From contig NZ_JACJQG010000027.1 of the NCBI RefSeq assembly GCF_014696435.1, positions 41,222 through 105,221 on the forward strand: a DNA stretch of 64,000 bases, read 5' to 3'. The translations under genes and the position numbers were made by a program. This document shows, piece by piece, positions 52,295-60,693 of the stretch (position 1 is the stretch's first letter; each line of letters begins with the position of its first letter). Source of the DNA: Calothrix anomala FACHB-343 (GTDB taxonomy: Bacteria; Cyanobacteriota; Cyanobacteriia; Cyanobacteriales; Nostocaceae). Under the pieces are notes generated by a model that was not told the origin of the DNA, made no database searches, and saw nothing but the letters and a program-made list of their open reading frames with translations.

Positions 52295-53119
52295 GTGAGT
52301 TTTGATAATGTCTGTAAATTGCTTGCAGAGAAATATCCAGAAGATTTTGTGCGGTGGTTAATTGCTGAAGAATCTACCAATGTTAAGGTGTTAAAAACTG
52401 AGTTAAGTTTAGAACCAATTCGTGCAGATTCTGTGACTTTTCTACAAACTGGCAATCGGATTTTGCATATTGAATTTCAGACTTTAACACAGTCTAATCC
52501 TGCGATTCCTTTCCGAATGCTAGATTATTCTGTGAGGTTAAAACGTCAGTATAAGTGTCTAGTTGTACAAGTGGTAATATTTTTGCAGGAGACGGATGAT
52601 GAAATTGCTTTTACTGAAGAGTATGTAGATGATACAACTATACATCGCTACCGTGCAGTAAGGATGTGGGAGCAAGATTCCAGCTTATTTTTGAGTAATT
52701 CGGCATTGTTACCGTTAGCACCTTTGTGTCGAACTGATTCTCCACGAGATTTATTATCCCAGGTGGCACAAGAAATCGTTAAAATTCCAGATAGAGAGAC
52801 AAGGCAAAATACAGCAGCCTACACCGAAATTTTAGCAGGTTTGCGGTTTGAGAAGGGTTTGATTCGTCAGTTATTACGTGAGGATATTATGCAGGAATCG
52901 GTTATTTATCAGGATATTTTGCAGAAGGGAGATAAACAAGGAGAGGAACGTACAATCATACGCCAGCTTAATCGACGTTTTGGTGAAATAAATTCGTCAT
53001 TGATTGATAGGATTAAACTGTTACCTATTGAGAAACTAGATACTTTGGCAGAAGCATTACTAGATTTTTCAGCTTTATCTGATTTAGTTGCTTGGCTTGA
53101 GCAAAATACAAGCAGTTAA
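52295..53119 (+). CDS. Rpn-family nuclease / DUF4351 protein
   Basis: A 274-residue protein starting at GTG. The N-terminal PD-(D/E)XK domain resembles Rpn (PDDEXK_2) recombination-promoting nucleases. Features are DNVCKLLAEKYPEDFVRWLI, TFLQTGNRILHIEFQTLTQS with the E-x-Q motif (about 47-66), and IPFRMLDYSVRLKRQYKC. The C-terminal DUF4351 segment is RRFGEINSSLIDRIKLLPIE (about 230-249) and LDFSALSDLVAWLEQ. Such genes occur in many copies in cyanobacteria and are thought to be mobile or selfish. Neighbouring repeats fit this. Confidence 0.88.
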   Translation: MSFDNVCKLLAEKYPEDFVRWLIAEESTNVKVLKTELSLEPIRADSVTFLQTGNRILHIEFQTLTQSNPAIPFRMLDYSVRLKRQYKCLVVQVVIFLQETDDEIAFTEEYVDDTTIHRYRAVRMWEQDSSLFLSNSALLPLAPLCRTDSPRDLLSQVAQEIVKIPDRETRQNTAAYTEILAGLRFEKGLIRQLLREDIMQESVIYQDILQKGDKQGEERTIIRQLNRRFGEINSSLIDRIKLLPIEKLDTLAEALLDFSALSDLVAWLEQNTSS

Positions 53120-53121
53120 GT

Positions 53122-53192
53122 AATCGTAGGTAAAATGTTGGTTTCCGCATAAATGTTGGGTTTCGCAAAGCCTCAACCCAACCTACGAATCG
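53122..53192. repeat. Inverted GTTGGGTT repeat after the Rpn gene
   Basis: TGTTGGGTTTCGC faces CAACCCAACCTACGA, with an outer GTAGGT copy at 53127. This GTAGGTTGGGTT motif is a dispersed repeat of Nostocales. It supplies the first 15 codons of the short frame at 53153. Confidence 0.7.
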
Positions 53193-53341
53193 ATGTAATT
53201 CTACTTTTAGTTCATCTCACTGCCACACCTGAAGAATTAGCACAAGCTTTTTTAGAATGGGCTTCAAATCGCGATCGCAATTCAGCGCTGTTATCAGATT
53301 ATGCTGTTAGCCGGGAAAGTATGTATGAGAACGAGGAATAA
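53153..53341 (+). pseudogene. Short frame, possible gene remnant
   Basis: A 62-codon open frame whose beginning is repeat DNA. Residues about 14-62 (VILLLVHLTATPEELAQAFL, then EWASNRDRNSALLSDYAVSR) look protein-like, with normal codon use and a HIP1-type GCGATCGC inside. I recognise no family. It may be the 3' end of a lost gene or a very small protein. Confidence 0.3.
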
Positions 53342-53360
53342 TAATGTGCATTAGTAAAAT

Positions 53361-53418
53361 TCTTGTGGGATGGGCGTCTCGCCCGTCCTGGGCGGACAAG
53401 ATGTCCACCCCACAAGAA
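53361..53418. repeat. Palindromic repeat with CTTGTGGG arms
   Basis: TCTTGTGGG (53361-53369) and CCCACAAGA (about 53408-53417) bracket an imperfect stem of GGGCGTCTCGCCC and GGGCGGACAAGATGTCC. It is a MITE-like hairpin of about 58 bp. Confidence 0.75.
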
Positions 53419-53475
53419 AATTATATTGCCACATTTTAGTCGTGTCAGTCCACTACCAAAACTGGACAGATGACG

Positions 53476-53673
53476 TTACCTTGGGACAAGCAAAAAGTGA
53501 CAGACAGCACGGAAGTAGAGGAAGTAGCAAGGGTATTTATTGAAGCGAACTGCTATCACCCCCCATAACCCTTCCTCAATTTCACGAATCTCCTCAGCCA
53601 AACGCAGTGGTTGTGTACCCTTGGGATTCGCTGATAACACTAAGATTGTTTTGACTAGGCTGTCACTATTCAT
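53476..53673 (-). pseudogene. Truncated N-terminus of a cyanobacterial signalling/effector protein
   Basis: A 65-codon frame. Residues 8-36 (KTILVLSANPKGTQPLRLAE, then EIREIEEGLW) match the N-terminus shared by many large cyanobacterial proteins with CHAT, TIR, NB-ARC or WD40 domains. After that the sequence diverges into unrelated, cysteine- and aromatic-rich residues and stops. Nothing further of the parent gene is seen. It is probably a decayed fragment. The neighbouring gene encodes a CHAT protein of a different architecture. Confidence 0.6.
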
Positions 53674-53880
53674 TGGATGGTTGTATTTATTTGCTATTTA
53701 TATAATTTAAAGTCTGATAAACTACACCTTCAAATTCTACGATTTCTTATCAGAAGAATTCAATTAAAATTAACAAATTATGGCGATAATTTAGCTGATA
53801 TCCCCAGGATCATCGACCGAGAGCAACCCAAAAGCGATGCTTAGGAGTCGTGTAAAAATAAGTTGAACAATTTAATATTT

Positions 53881-53951
53881 GTAGTGCGCGCAGCGTTCGA
53901 CTGAGCGCTCACGCCGAAGTCTTGCCCGCGCGAGCAAGATGCTCGCACTAC
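53881..53951. repeat. 71-bp palindromic repeat with GTAGTGCG arms
   Basis: Terminal arms GTAGTGCG and CGCACTAC are perfect complements. The interior is GC-rich, with CTTGCCCGCG/CGAGCAAGATG hairpins. This GC-rich block contrasts with its AT-rich surroundings. Confidence 0.75.
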
Positions 53952-54048
53952 GTATTTTTACTTGATGCCTTAGGGCGGTAAATTACGCAATCTCAACAAT
54001 ACCATTGCGATCGCATATTTTTTACTCCGCTTCCGTCGCCGCTAACTT

Positions 54049-56517
54049 TTACTCAGCTTCCCCAATTAAAGTAAAAGCTGCCCAATCAACGGGATTTGGA
54101 TTGTTTTTCATCGTCGTCAGCATCGCCTGTCGCAGCGCTTGCGCCTTGTCAGGGCTTTTTTGCAGATTTTGATAAAATTCCGTCATTAATGATGCTGTGG
54201 GCGCATCTGGAACCGACCACAAGGACACTAAGACACTGGGTACACCAGCAGAAATTAACGAACGAGATAAACCAATTACCCCATCCCCAGAAATCCGTCC
54301 GCGTCCGGTGTCGCAAGCGCTTAAAACTACTAATTCTGCATTGAGTTTTAAATCGAGGATTTCTGCTGCTGTTAATAAACCATCACCTTTTTGATTTCCC
54401 TGGCTACCGGGTGAGTTTGGTGCAAGAGCGATCGCACTATTTAAACCTTGGATATCATCAAAGATACCGTGAGTTGCTAAATGTGCAAATCGCGCTTGGG
54501 TTAAACGCCCAATTACTGCTGCTTTCGTTGCTTTGCTACCGATGAGCGGTTGGGTTTTGAGTAATTTAGCGATCGCATTTGCTTCTTTTTCTGCACCAGG
54601 TAAAGATGTTAATTGTTGCGGTTTGTCGCCAATTTTCGGGGAAATAAAAGGCATAGTCGGATTACCCACAATCAAGGTATTATTCCCCTGTATCGCTTGC
54701 TTTCCTATACGTTGCAGTTGTTTGTGAGTTAAATCTAAAACCTGAATTGATGGCGATGTGAGAATCGTGTGCTTTTCAATTAAATATTTACCTTGCTCAT
54801 CTTGTAAAGCCGGAAATGGCACGAGAAATAATCCACCTTGAGGAATGAAAGTCACTCTTTCATTGGGGTTTTGCGGTAATAAATCAGCAATCGGATTAAT
54901 TAGTAATTGGTAGAGATGCTTTAAATTATTTTTTGCTGCGGGTGCATTGGGGTTGTAAACTACATTAACGCCACGAAAAGCTGTACCTCTTGTACCAATG
55001 GAGTTGCGGCTGGTAATTATATAATCATTTAAAGTTGTTTTATCTTTTTGCCACAATGGTTTAAGGTCGGTTTTGCGAAAGCTAACTTCACCTGTAGGTT
55101 TGATTACCCATATATAAAGTTCTGATTCTTTAATTTGGGGTTTACCTGCAATTAAAAATTCTTCCTTAATTATGGAATATTGAACCAAGTGAGAATTTTG
55201 CCTTTTGGCAATTTGTTGCATTTCCAAAATCGTGGGTAATTGAGGTGCTTTGGTAACATTATTATTCGTAGATAAGCGAGATGTTAATAACTCTAAAAAC
55301 GCTCTAGCACGACCACGTTCTGATATTTCTAGTGCAGCTTCAGGTTTATTTTGAGCAATCAAAACCTGTTGCAACAGTTGGTAAGTAGCAAGTTGGGTTT
55401 CAAACAGAGAAACTTTATTCGCATCGCTTAATTTTGGTCTGAGAGATTCTAAAATATCTATGCCTGTACGTAAAGCTTGTTCTGCTTCTGATAATTTCCC
55501 CGATTGATAGAAGGCGCTACCTATATATCTAAAAGTTCGCGCTTGAGCAGGTTTATCACCAATTTCTTGAAAAATAGCTAAGGCTTGGGCAAAAGATTCT
55601 AACGCTTGCGGATATTGTTTTTGATAGGCGTAAACTCTGCCAAGATTACTCAGAGCAACTCCTTGTCCACCGCGATCGTTAACTTCTCGAAAAATAGTTA
55701 AAACTTGTTGAAATAACTCTTGTGCTTGGGAATATTCGCCTTGATTACGCCGAAAATCTCCAATATTATTGAGACAAGTTGCTTCTCCTCGGCGATTCCC
55801 TAATTGTTGAAAAATAACCAAGGCTTGTTGATAATATTCAACAGCTTGAGCATATTGATCTATAGTGCGGTAATACAAGCCAATAGAGTTAAGAATCAAT
55901 GCTTCTTGTTTGCGATCGCCAATTTTTCTAAAAATATCTAAAGATTGCTGTAAATAACCTAATACTTGCGGATACTGCCCTAAACTAGTGTAAATTGAAC
56001 CCAAGTCAGCAAGCGTAAAGGCTTCGCCAGAGCGATCGCCTACCTGTTTGCGAATAGCTAAAGCCTGTTGATAAAAGTCTAAAGCCTGAGGATACTGTCC
56101 TAAACCTTCATAAACTTTGCCAATATTATTCAGAGCAGTTCCTTCATTCAAGCGATCGCCTAATTCTCTAAATATATCTAAGGCTTGTTTATAAAATTCT
56201 AGTGCTTGGATATAATCGCCAAGGGTGCGTTGAACTATGGCAATGTAATTTAGGCTCAATGCTTCGCCTGGACGGTCTTTAAGTTGTCGATAGATTGCTA
56301 GCGCTTGTTGAAATGACTGTAATGCTGCTGTATATTGACTAGTCTGAATTTGGCGATCGCCTTGCTGATACAATCGGTCTGCTTCTGCTTTCTGTGCATT
56401 GGCTGGTTGCGCCAATACCTGTGACATTTGCAAGAGTGTTAGAAAGTTAGCCGTTGGCGAGAAAATTATCAGGATGAGGGTAATAAATGCAATTAAACTC
56501 AGATTTCGATAACCCAT
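54049..56517 (-). CDS. TPR-CHAT protein (secreted caspase-like protease family)
   Basis: An 822-residue protein. A signal peptide (about 6-37) is followed by about eight TPR units (residues 45-365), each resembling GQYPQALDFYQQALAIRKQV. A C-terminal CHAT domain spans about 510-820. Its catalytic dyad is intact: His in HLATHGIF (about residue 683) and Cys in VLSACDTGRG (about residue 735). CHAT proteases cut protein partners brought by the repeats. Here the signal peptide suggests an extracytoplasmic site, unlike the gasdermin-linked CHAT proteases. It stands alone; no partner is adjacent. Confidence 0.93.
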   Translation of the reverse strand: MGYRNLSLIAFITLILIIFSPTANFLTLLQMSQVLAQPANAQKAEADRLYQQGDRQIQTSQYTAALQSFQQALAIYRQLKDRPGEALSLNYIAIVQRTLGDYIQALEFYKQALDIFRELGDRLNEGTALNNIGKVYEGLGQYPQALDFYQQALAIRKQVGDRSGEAFTLADLGSIYTSLGQYPQVLGYLQQSLDIFRKIGDRKQEALILNSIGLYYRTIDQYAQAVEYYQQALVIFQQLGNRRGEATCLNNIGDFRRNQGEYSQAQELFQQVLTIFREVNDRGGQGVALSNLGRVYAYQKQYPQALESFAQALAIFQEIGDKPAQARTFRYIGSAFYQSGKLSEAEQALRTGIDILESLRPKLSDANKVSLFETQLATYQLLQQVLIAQNKPEAALEISERGRARAFLELLTSRLSTNNNVTKAPQLPTILEMQQIAKRQNSHLVQYSIIKEEFLIAGKPQIKESELYIWVIKPTGEVSFRKTDLKPLWQKDKTTLNDYIITSRNSIGTRGTAFRGVNVVYNPNAPAAKNNLKHLYQLLINPIADLLPQNPNERVTFIPQGGLFLVPFPALQDEQGKYLIEKHTILTSPSIQVLDLTHKQLQRIGKQAIQGNNTLIVGNPTMPFISPKIGDKPQQLTSLPGAEKEANAIAKLLKTQPLIGSKATKAAVIGRLTQARFAHLATHGIFDDIQGLNSAIALAPNSPGSQGNQKGDGLLTAAEILDLKLNAELVVLSACDTGRGRISGDGVIGLSRSLISAGVPSVLVSLWSVPDAPTASLMTEFYQNLQKSPDKAQALRQAMLTTMKNNPNPVDWAAFTLIGEAE

Positions 56518-56969
56518 AGCTGTTCGCCGTCCTAATTTCCATCAAACAGGAGTTCAAAAATATATATCTCTGGTTAATCTCAAGATATGCAAATTTAATA
56601 CCAGTTTGAAAAATGATTGCGACAGATGGAAATCTGAAACGCTTATCCAATAGATGTTTCACAATCCAAAATCTAAAATCCAAAATGGTATAAGTATCCC
56701 ATTGCCCGCATAAGCATTTACTGATATGCTGATGAACAACCAATACAATTTCTCAATACTTTCTCAATAGCTGGCATTAAAACCTTAACTGATACAGAAA
56801 GAACATCAAGGCATTTGTAATTAACTCCTCAAAGTTTCTGTTTAAATTTACACCTGGCAATTACTCGATTGATTGTCAGAATAGTCTTGATTTTTACTGT
56901 ACTAACCTATATAGTTCTTCCCATCTTTCGCCGCTAAATTACTGAAAGTACCAATGCGGTTAGTTAATC
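56518..56969. other. 452-bp divergent intergenic region
   Basis: Lies between the CHAT gene (minus) and rnhA (plus) and must contain both promoters. AT-rich with short direct repeats (CAATCCAAAATCTAAAATCC at about 56651-56685) and no hairpin or gene I can support. Confidence 0.45.
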
Positions 56970-57872
56970 ATGTCCCAACGCACAATCCAAAGCATATATA
57001 CAGATGGCGCTTGTACGGGAAATCCCGGCCCTGGTGGTTGGGGTGTCGTCGTTTACTTCAGTGATGGCTCAGTTCACGAGTTAGGCGGTGCATCATCCCA
57101 CACCACCAACAATAAAATGGAAATGCAAGCTGCGATCGCAGCTCTCGAATTTCTGCAAACTTCTGGACAACAAAAACCCATCACTCTCTATACCGATAGC
57201 GAATACCTCATTAACTCAGTTACGAAGTGGATAAAAGGCTGGAAAAAGAAAGGATGGGTAAAAGCCGATGGTAAACCCGTACAAAACCAAGACCTGTTAG
57301 AAACTTTAGACAAACTCAATAGTTATATAGTAAATTGGGAATATGTTCGGGGTCATTCTGGTAATATAGGTAACGAGCGGTGCGATGTCATTGCCCGGAC
57401 TTTTGCTACTGGCAAAGTTCCAACACTTACACAATCGTCCCTGACAGATTCTCACCAAGCATTACCACAACTAAATCAAATAAATGTAGCAAAAATAACT
57501 GAATCTCCAGCAACCTTGACAATAATTGAGACAACTCAACCAGAAAATAATTCTGGATCGCATATAACCACAATGGAGCCAACTATCATAAACTCTTCTG
57601 TTCCTATTGATGATAAGCCACCAGAAATGAGAGTGGCACAACTGCGCGCTCTGGTGGAAACATTACGTATTGCCGACGAAATAGCCACTAAAGGTTACTT
57701 AATCACTAGTTCGGAACTTGCCGATTTAATGGATGTTCATGCTAGTGCAGTTACCAGTCGAGGAGATCAATGGCGCTGGCGCAACTGGATAGTTTCACGA
57801 GTCAGACGAGAAGGTAATCAAATTCTCTGGGAACTGGAACGCGCTGACCAAGTAGGAGGTGAGGAAGATTAG
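56970..57872 (+). CDS. rnhA: Ribonuclease HI with C-terminal extension domain
   Basis: A 300-residue protein. Residues 1-150 are a complete RNase HI that cuts RNA in RNA:DNA hybrids. Catalytic residues are the Asp in YTDGACTGNPGPGGWG, the Glu in NNKMEMQAAIAAL, the Asp in LYTDSEYLINSV, and His/Asp in YVRGHSGNIGNERCDVIA. A Thr/Ser-rich linker (about 155-215) leads to an 85-residue extra domain (MRVAQLRALVETLRIADEIA, ITSSELADLMDVHASAV, RWRNWIVSRVRREGNQILWE) that looks like a helix-turn-helix or winged domain. Ordinary RNase HI has about 150-160 residues. Confidence 0.92.
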   Translation: MSQRTIQSIYTDGACTGNPGPGGWGVVVYFSDGSVHELGGASSHTTNNKMEMQAAIAALEFLQTSGQQKPITLYTDSEYLINSVTKWIKGWKKKGWVKADGKPVQNQDLLETLDKLNSYIVNWEYVRGHSGNIGNERCDVIARTFATGKVPTLTQSSLTDSHQALPQLNQINVAKITESPATLTIIETTQPENNSGSHITTMEPTIINSSVPIDDKPPEMRVAQLRALVETLRIADEIATKGYLITSSELADLMDVHASAVTSRGDQWRWRNWIVSRVRREGNQILWELERADQVGGEED

Positions 57873-57883
57873 GTAAAGAGGCA

Positions 57884-58034
57884 AGGGGGCAGGGAGCAGG
57901 GAGCAGGGGGACAAGGAAGACAAGGAGGACAAGGAGGACAAGGGAGACCAAAGCCCAATCCAAAGCCCAAAGCCCAAAGCCCAAAGCCCAAAGCCCCATG
58001 CCCCATGCCCCATGCCCTATGCCCTATGCCCCAT
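57884..58034. repeat. 9-bp GGACAAGGA array plus CCCAAAG/GCCCCAT heptamers
   Basis: GGGGGCAGGG and GGACAAGGA units (57884-57948), then about five AAAGCCC units and four GCCCCAT units (57952-58034). It lies in the convergent gap between rnhA and cruG and runs into the end of cruG. Confidence 0.85.
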
Positions 58035-59229
58035 TACTATACTTTCTTCCACGCCATTCTTTAGGCTGGCGGAATGCAGAAAGGAAAATTCGCAGCACAG
58101 CTAGAGGATCGGCTAAAGGCGAAAGCCAGAACAACCAGCCACCTTTAGCTGTTTTGCGATCGTAAGAGGGTGCGATCGCTAATAACATGGCAAAGCGAAT
58201 CGCCAGCAAAAATATATTTAGTCCCAATAACAAGAGAATGGGAAGCTCGGCAGGTTGGGGGACAAGCAAACCATAACTCAGTAAAATCAGCAGGGGTAAA
58301 CCTTGAACTGCTGAAAGTAGCCATAAATCCCCCCAAATCTGAGCGCGCGGCGATGCGTCTTTAAGGTCGAGGCTGCGCCCCCATTCTTTCCATGTTTCAA
58401 TTGCGCCCTCATACATCCGTACTTTTAGCACCTTCGCCCCATCCAAAAAACCCACCTTAAATCCTTGTGCAGCAATATAGCGAGCTAAGGTAACATCATC
58501 ACAAAAAGAACTACTTGCACTTGTATAACCATTGACCGCAGATAACACAGAACGCCGACATAAAAAGCACTGACCATTAGCCATTACTCGTTCTGGCTGT
58601 TCTGTATTCACACCGGCTGGGTCAAAGCGATACAGCAGAGTCATTAACAAAGCCGGTTGTAGCCAACATTCCCCAGGATATTTGAGAATAAACTGAGGTG
58701 ACAGAGATACCAAATCATAGCCCTCTTTTTCGGCTGTCTGTACCAACCCAGCAATCAAACCAGGATGAGGTACAGTATCTGCATCCATCCCTAAAAACCA
58801 TTCACTTCCTGGGGAAATCTGCAAAAAGCCATTATGTAAAGCCCAAGGACGACCCACCCAACCAGCAGGTAAGGGGTCATCTGTAAACACGCGAAAGCGA
58901 GGATCTCTTTGTTGTGCAGCCTTTACCAAATCAGCTGTACCATCTTGCGATCTGCTGTCTACAACAATTGCTTCCCGCATTTCATAGCTTTGCTGACTTA
59001 AGCCTTGCAACAGTGGGCTAATCCGCAAAGCTTCATTCAATGTTGGCACCACCACGCTGACACTACCAAAAATTTCCGGTGTTGGCTGTTGGGGTTGAAT
59101 AGGCCGTTGCCGTGTCGGCCCCTTAAATAACCGTGAAAGTAAAATCGCTGTCGCTGGTATTTGCAGTAATAGTAATAAAAGCGATAAATCGGTCAGCGTA
59201 ATTAAATATAAATTGGCAAGGGCTGTCAT
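58024..59229 (-). CDS. cruG: Carotenoid 2'-O-glycosyltransferase CruG
   Basis: A 401-residue membrane-bound GT2 enzyme. An N-terminal helix (about 10-33), GT-A motifs SVSVVVPTLNEALRISPLLQ (about 53-72), AIVVDSRSQDGTADLVKAAQ, and DxD in FLGMDADTVPHPGLI are present. SSFCDDVTLARYIAAQ is the acceptor/base region, and three helices close the C-terminus. The immediate neighbour is cruF, the pair known to make myxoxanthophyll (Graham and Bryant). CruG attaches fucose or rhamnose to the 2'-hydroxyl of myxol. Both sugars could be supplied by this window's gmd-fcl or rfb genes. The CruG call rests on this pairing. Confidence 0.88.
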   Translation of the reverse strand: MTALANLYLITLTDLSLLLLLLQIPATAILLSRLFKGPTRQRPIQPQQPTPEIFGSVSVVVPTLNEALRISPLLQGLSQQSYEMREAIVVDSRSQDGTADLVKAAQQRDPRFRVFTDDPLPAGWVGRPWALHNGFLQISPGSEWFLGMDADTVPHPGLIAGLVQTAEKEGYDLVSLSPQFILKYPGECWLQPALLMTLLYRFDPAGVNTEQPERVMANGQCFLCRRSVLSAVNGYTSASSSFCDDVTLARYIAAQGFKVGFLDGAKVLKVRMYEGAIETWKEWGRSLDLKDASPRAQIWGDLWLLSAVQGLPLLILLSYGLLVPQPAELPILLLLGLNIFLLAIRFAMLLAIAPSYDRKTAKGGWLFWLSPLADPLAVLRIFLSAFRQPKEWRGRKYSNGA

Positions 59230-59392
59230 TTGTCATTTGTCATTGGTCATTGGTCAGAGACGCGATGAATCGCGTCTGTACAATTTGTCTCCCTTGTCAA
59301 CGCCACTTGCTACAACGCGGGGAACCCGCGCAACGCAGTGGCTCCTCCTTGTCCCCTAGCCCCTAGCCCCTAGCCCCTCACCCCTAGCCCCT
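59224..59392. repeat. Repeat-filled gap between cruF and cruG
   Basis: Holds TGTCATT/GGTCATT heptamers (59224-59256), AGACGCGAT palindrome copy 4 (59258-59277), a GC-rich hairpin (GCCACT...CGCGGGGAACCCGCG...AGTGGC, about 59302-59342) and tandem CTAGCCC units (59352-59392). Confidence 0.85.
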
Positions 59393-60296
59393 ACTTCAAA
59401 GCCACCTTGACTTTTGCTACGGAAATTTCTGGAGTTCCAGCATCTACAGTCACAGCTTGTCCATTTGTACCTTGCCACCACAGTGCTACAGCCGGAGCTA
59501 CACCTAGCAACAAACCTAGTAATACAGGGATAGAGAAGCCAGCAGCCAAACTCATAACAGTAGCAAAACCAAAGTTGCTTAAGTAAACAATCAAAGGTAC
59601 ATTCAGCTGCGATCGCTCTAATTTAATGGGGTTATTTCTCCATAAAAATGCAGCCACAGTCATAAATACCGATCCAGTACCCATCCAGCCAGCAAAGTTT
59701 TGGTAAGGCATACCAAAGAAAGCACCAGGCTGTTGCCAATACCAGAAGGGGAGAGAAGTTTGACTCATTGCTGGGTCAAGTACAAAATCCCAAGAAGTTA
59801 ATAATAAAGCACCTAAGGCGATCGCACCTACATGACGCAACAAGCTGGGTTTTTTGTCTACTTCTAAACCAGCACGCGCCAACAGGTAAGAAACACATCC
59901 TACATAAAACCATGACAAAGGAATTGTGAACGGAACTAAACCAGCAATTTTATAGCCCAGTCCACTTAGATAACTATAGTGCCCAAAAGGAAAGCCAGTA
60001 CTGGTTCCCGACAGTTCACTTCCTAGCGAAATAAACACTGAGGGCAGCAAAAATGCCAAAGCGCGACCTAATCCCAAAGTCCGGTAGGCATACAAAAATA
60101 CAGCCGTCGCACCCAAAATCATATAAACCACACCACCTCCAGCCATACTCCACTGCATAGCGGTTTGTCCAACCTCAGTGAGGTTCATAATGATTTCGGC
60201 ATTCGGCACGACTAGTAGTATACCTACAAGCCCAAATACCATAGACACGATATGACCAATCAGGCATACGCGCTCTGCAATAACAAGTTGTCTCAT
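59391..60296 (-). CDS. cruF: Carotenoid 1',2'-hydratase CruF
   Basis: A 301-residue protein with about eight helices of the carotenoid biosynthesis (DUF422-like) family. CruF hydrates the psi end of gamma-carotene to give 1'-hydroxy carotenoids on the way to myxoxanthophyll. Family motifs are SLGSELSGTSTGFPFGHYSY (about 91-110), VPFTIPLSWFYVGCVSYLLA, SWDFVLDPAMSQTSLPFWYW (about 163-182) and PYQNFAGWMGTGSVFM. Linkage to cruG is diagnostic. An AAGGAAC ribosome binding site precedes the ATG at 60296. Confidence 0.9.
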   Translation of the reverse strand: MRQLVIAERVCLIGHIVSMVFGLVGILLVVPNAEIIMNLTEVGQTAMQWSMAGGGVVYMILGATAVFLYAYRTLGLGRALAFLLPSVFISLGSELSGTSTGFPFGHYSYLSGLGYKIAGLVPFTIPLSWFYVGCVSYLLARAGLEVDKKPSLLRHVGAIALGALLLTSWDFVLDPAMSQTSLPFWYWQQPGAFFGMPYQNFAGWMGTGSVFMTVAAFLWRNNPIKLERSQLNVPLIVYLSNFGFATVMSLAAGFSIPVLLGLLLGVAPAVALWWQGTNGQAVTVDAGTPEISVAKVKVALK

Positions 60297-60693
60297 GATC
60301 GTTCCTTAACAAGATGTGACATTCGGCTACTCGGCTGCTAACAGTTTACAAATGTTTAAGAAAAAATTTAACTAGTTATCTACAAATTCTCTGTAAACTT
60401 GTCGAACTGTTTCGGCACGAGCATAATCAACGATTGCTAGAACCGAGAAAATATAAGATGATAGAGTAACAGTCTAAGGCATGAAATAAAAAATCTATAC
60501 CTCTGACTCAGACCTTTATTCACAGTGCTATCAGCTCCTAGCTAAAGCAAAATTAAGTTTTAGCATCAACAAGCCAATTCAGGGTTGATAGGAGTTATGT
60601 ATAAACAAACTCATAAAACCCATTGAATCAAGACTGTAATTACCTCCTCATAGTCGAGGAATCATAGTTTCACTTGCTACAAAAATATAACCC
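60297..60693. other. 397-bp divergent intergenic region, nothing coding
   Basis: Promoter region for cruF (minus) and the small membrane protein gene (plus). A ribosome binding site for cruF lies at 60300-60306. No array, hairpin with T tract or small gene was found. Confidence 0.45.

Larger units (their letters stand above)
53342..54048. other. Region between the short frame and the CHAT gene
   Basis: Apart from the palindrome at 53361-53418 and the remnant at 53476-53673, it holds a third palindrome with arms GTAGTGCG (53881-53888) and CGCACTAC (53944-53951) and a HIP1-type site near 54007. No intact gene seen. Confidence 0.55.

Noticed and set aside
52295-53119. Insertion sequence transposase
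   Set aside because: Rpn proteins are often labelled putative transposases, but no matching terminal inverted repeats with target duplication frame this gene, so I call it only a nuclease-family gene.
56447-56743. 98-codon minus-strand frame overlapping the CHAT gene start
   Set aside because: It overlaps the signal-peptide region of a clear gene in another frame, and its translation shows no family features.
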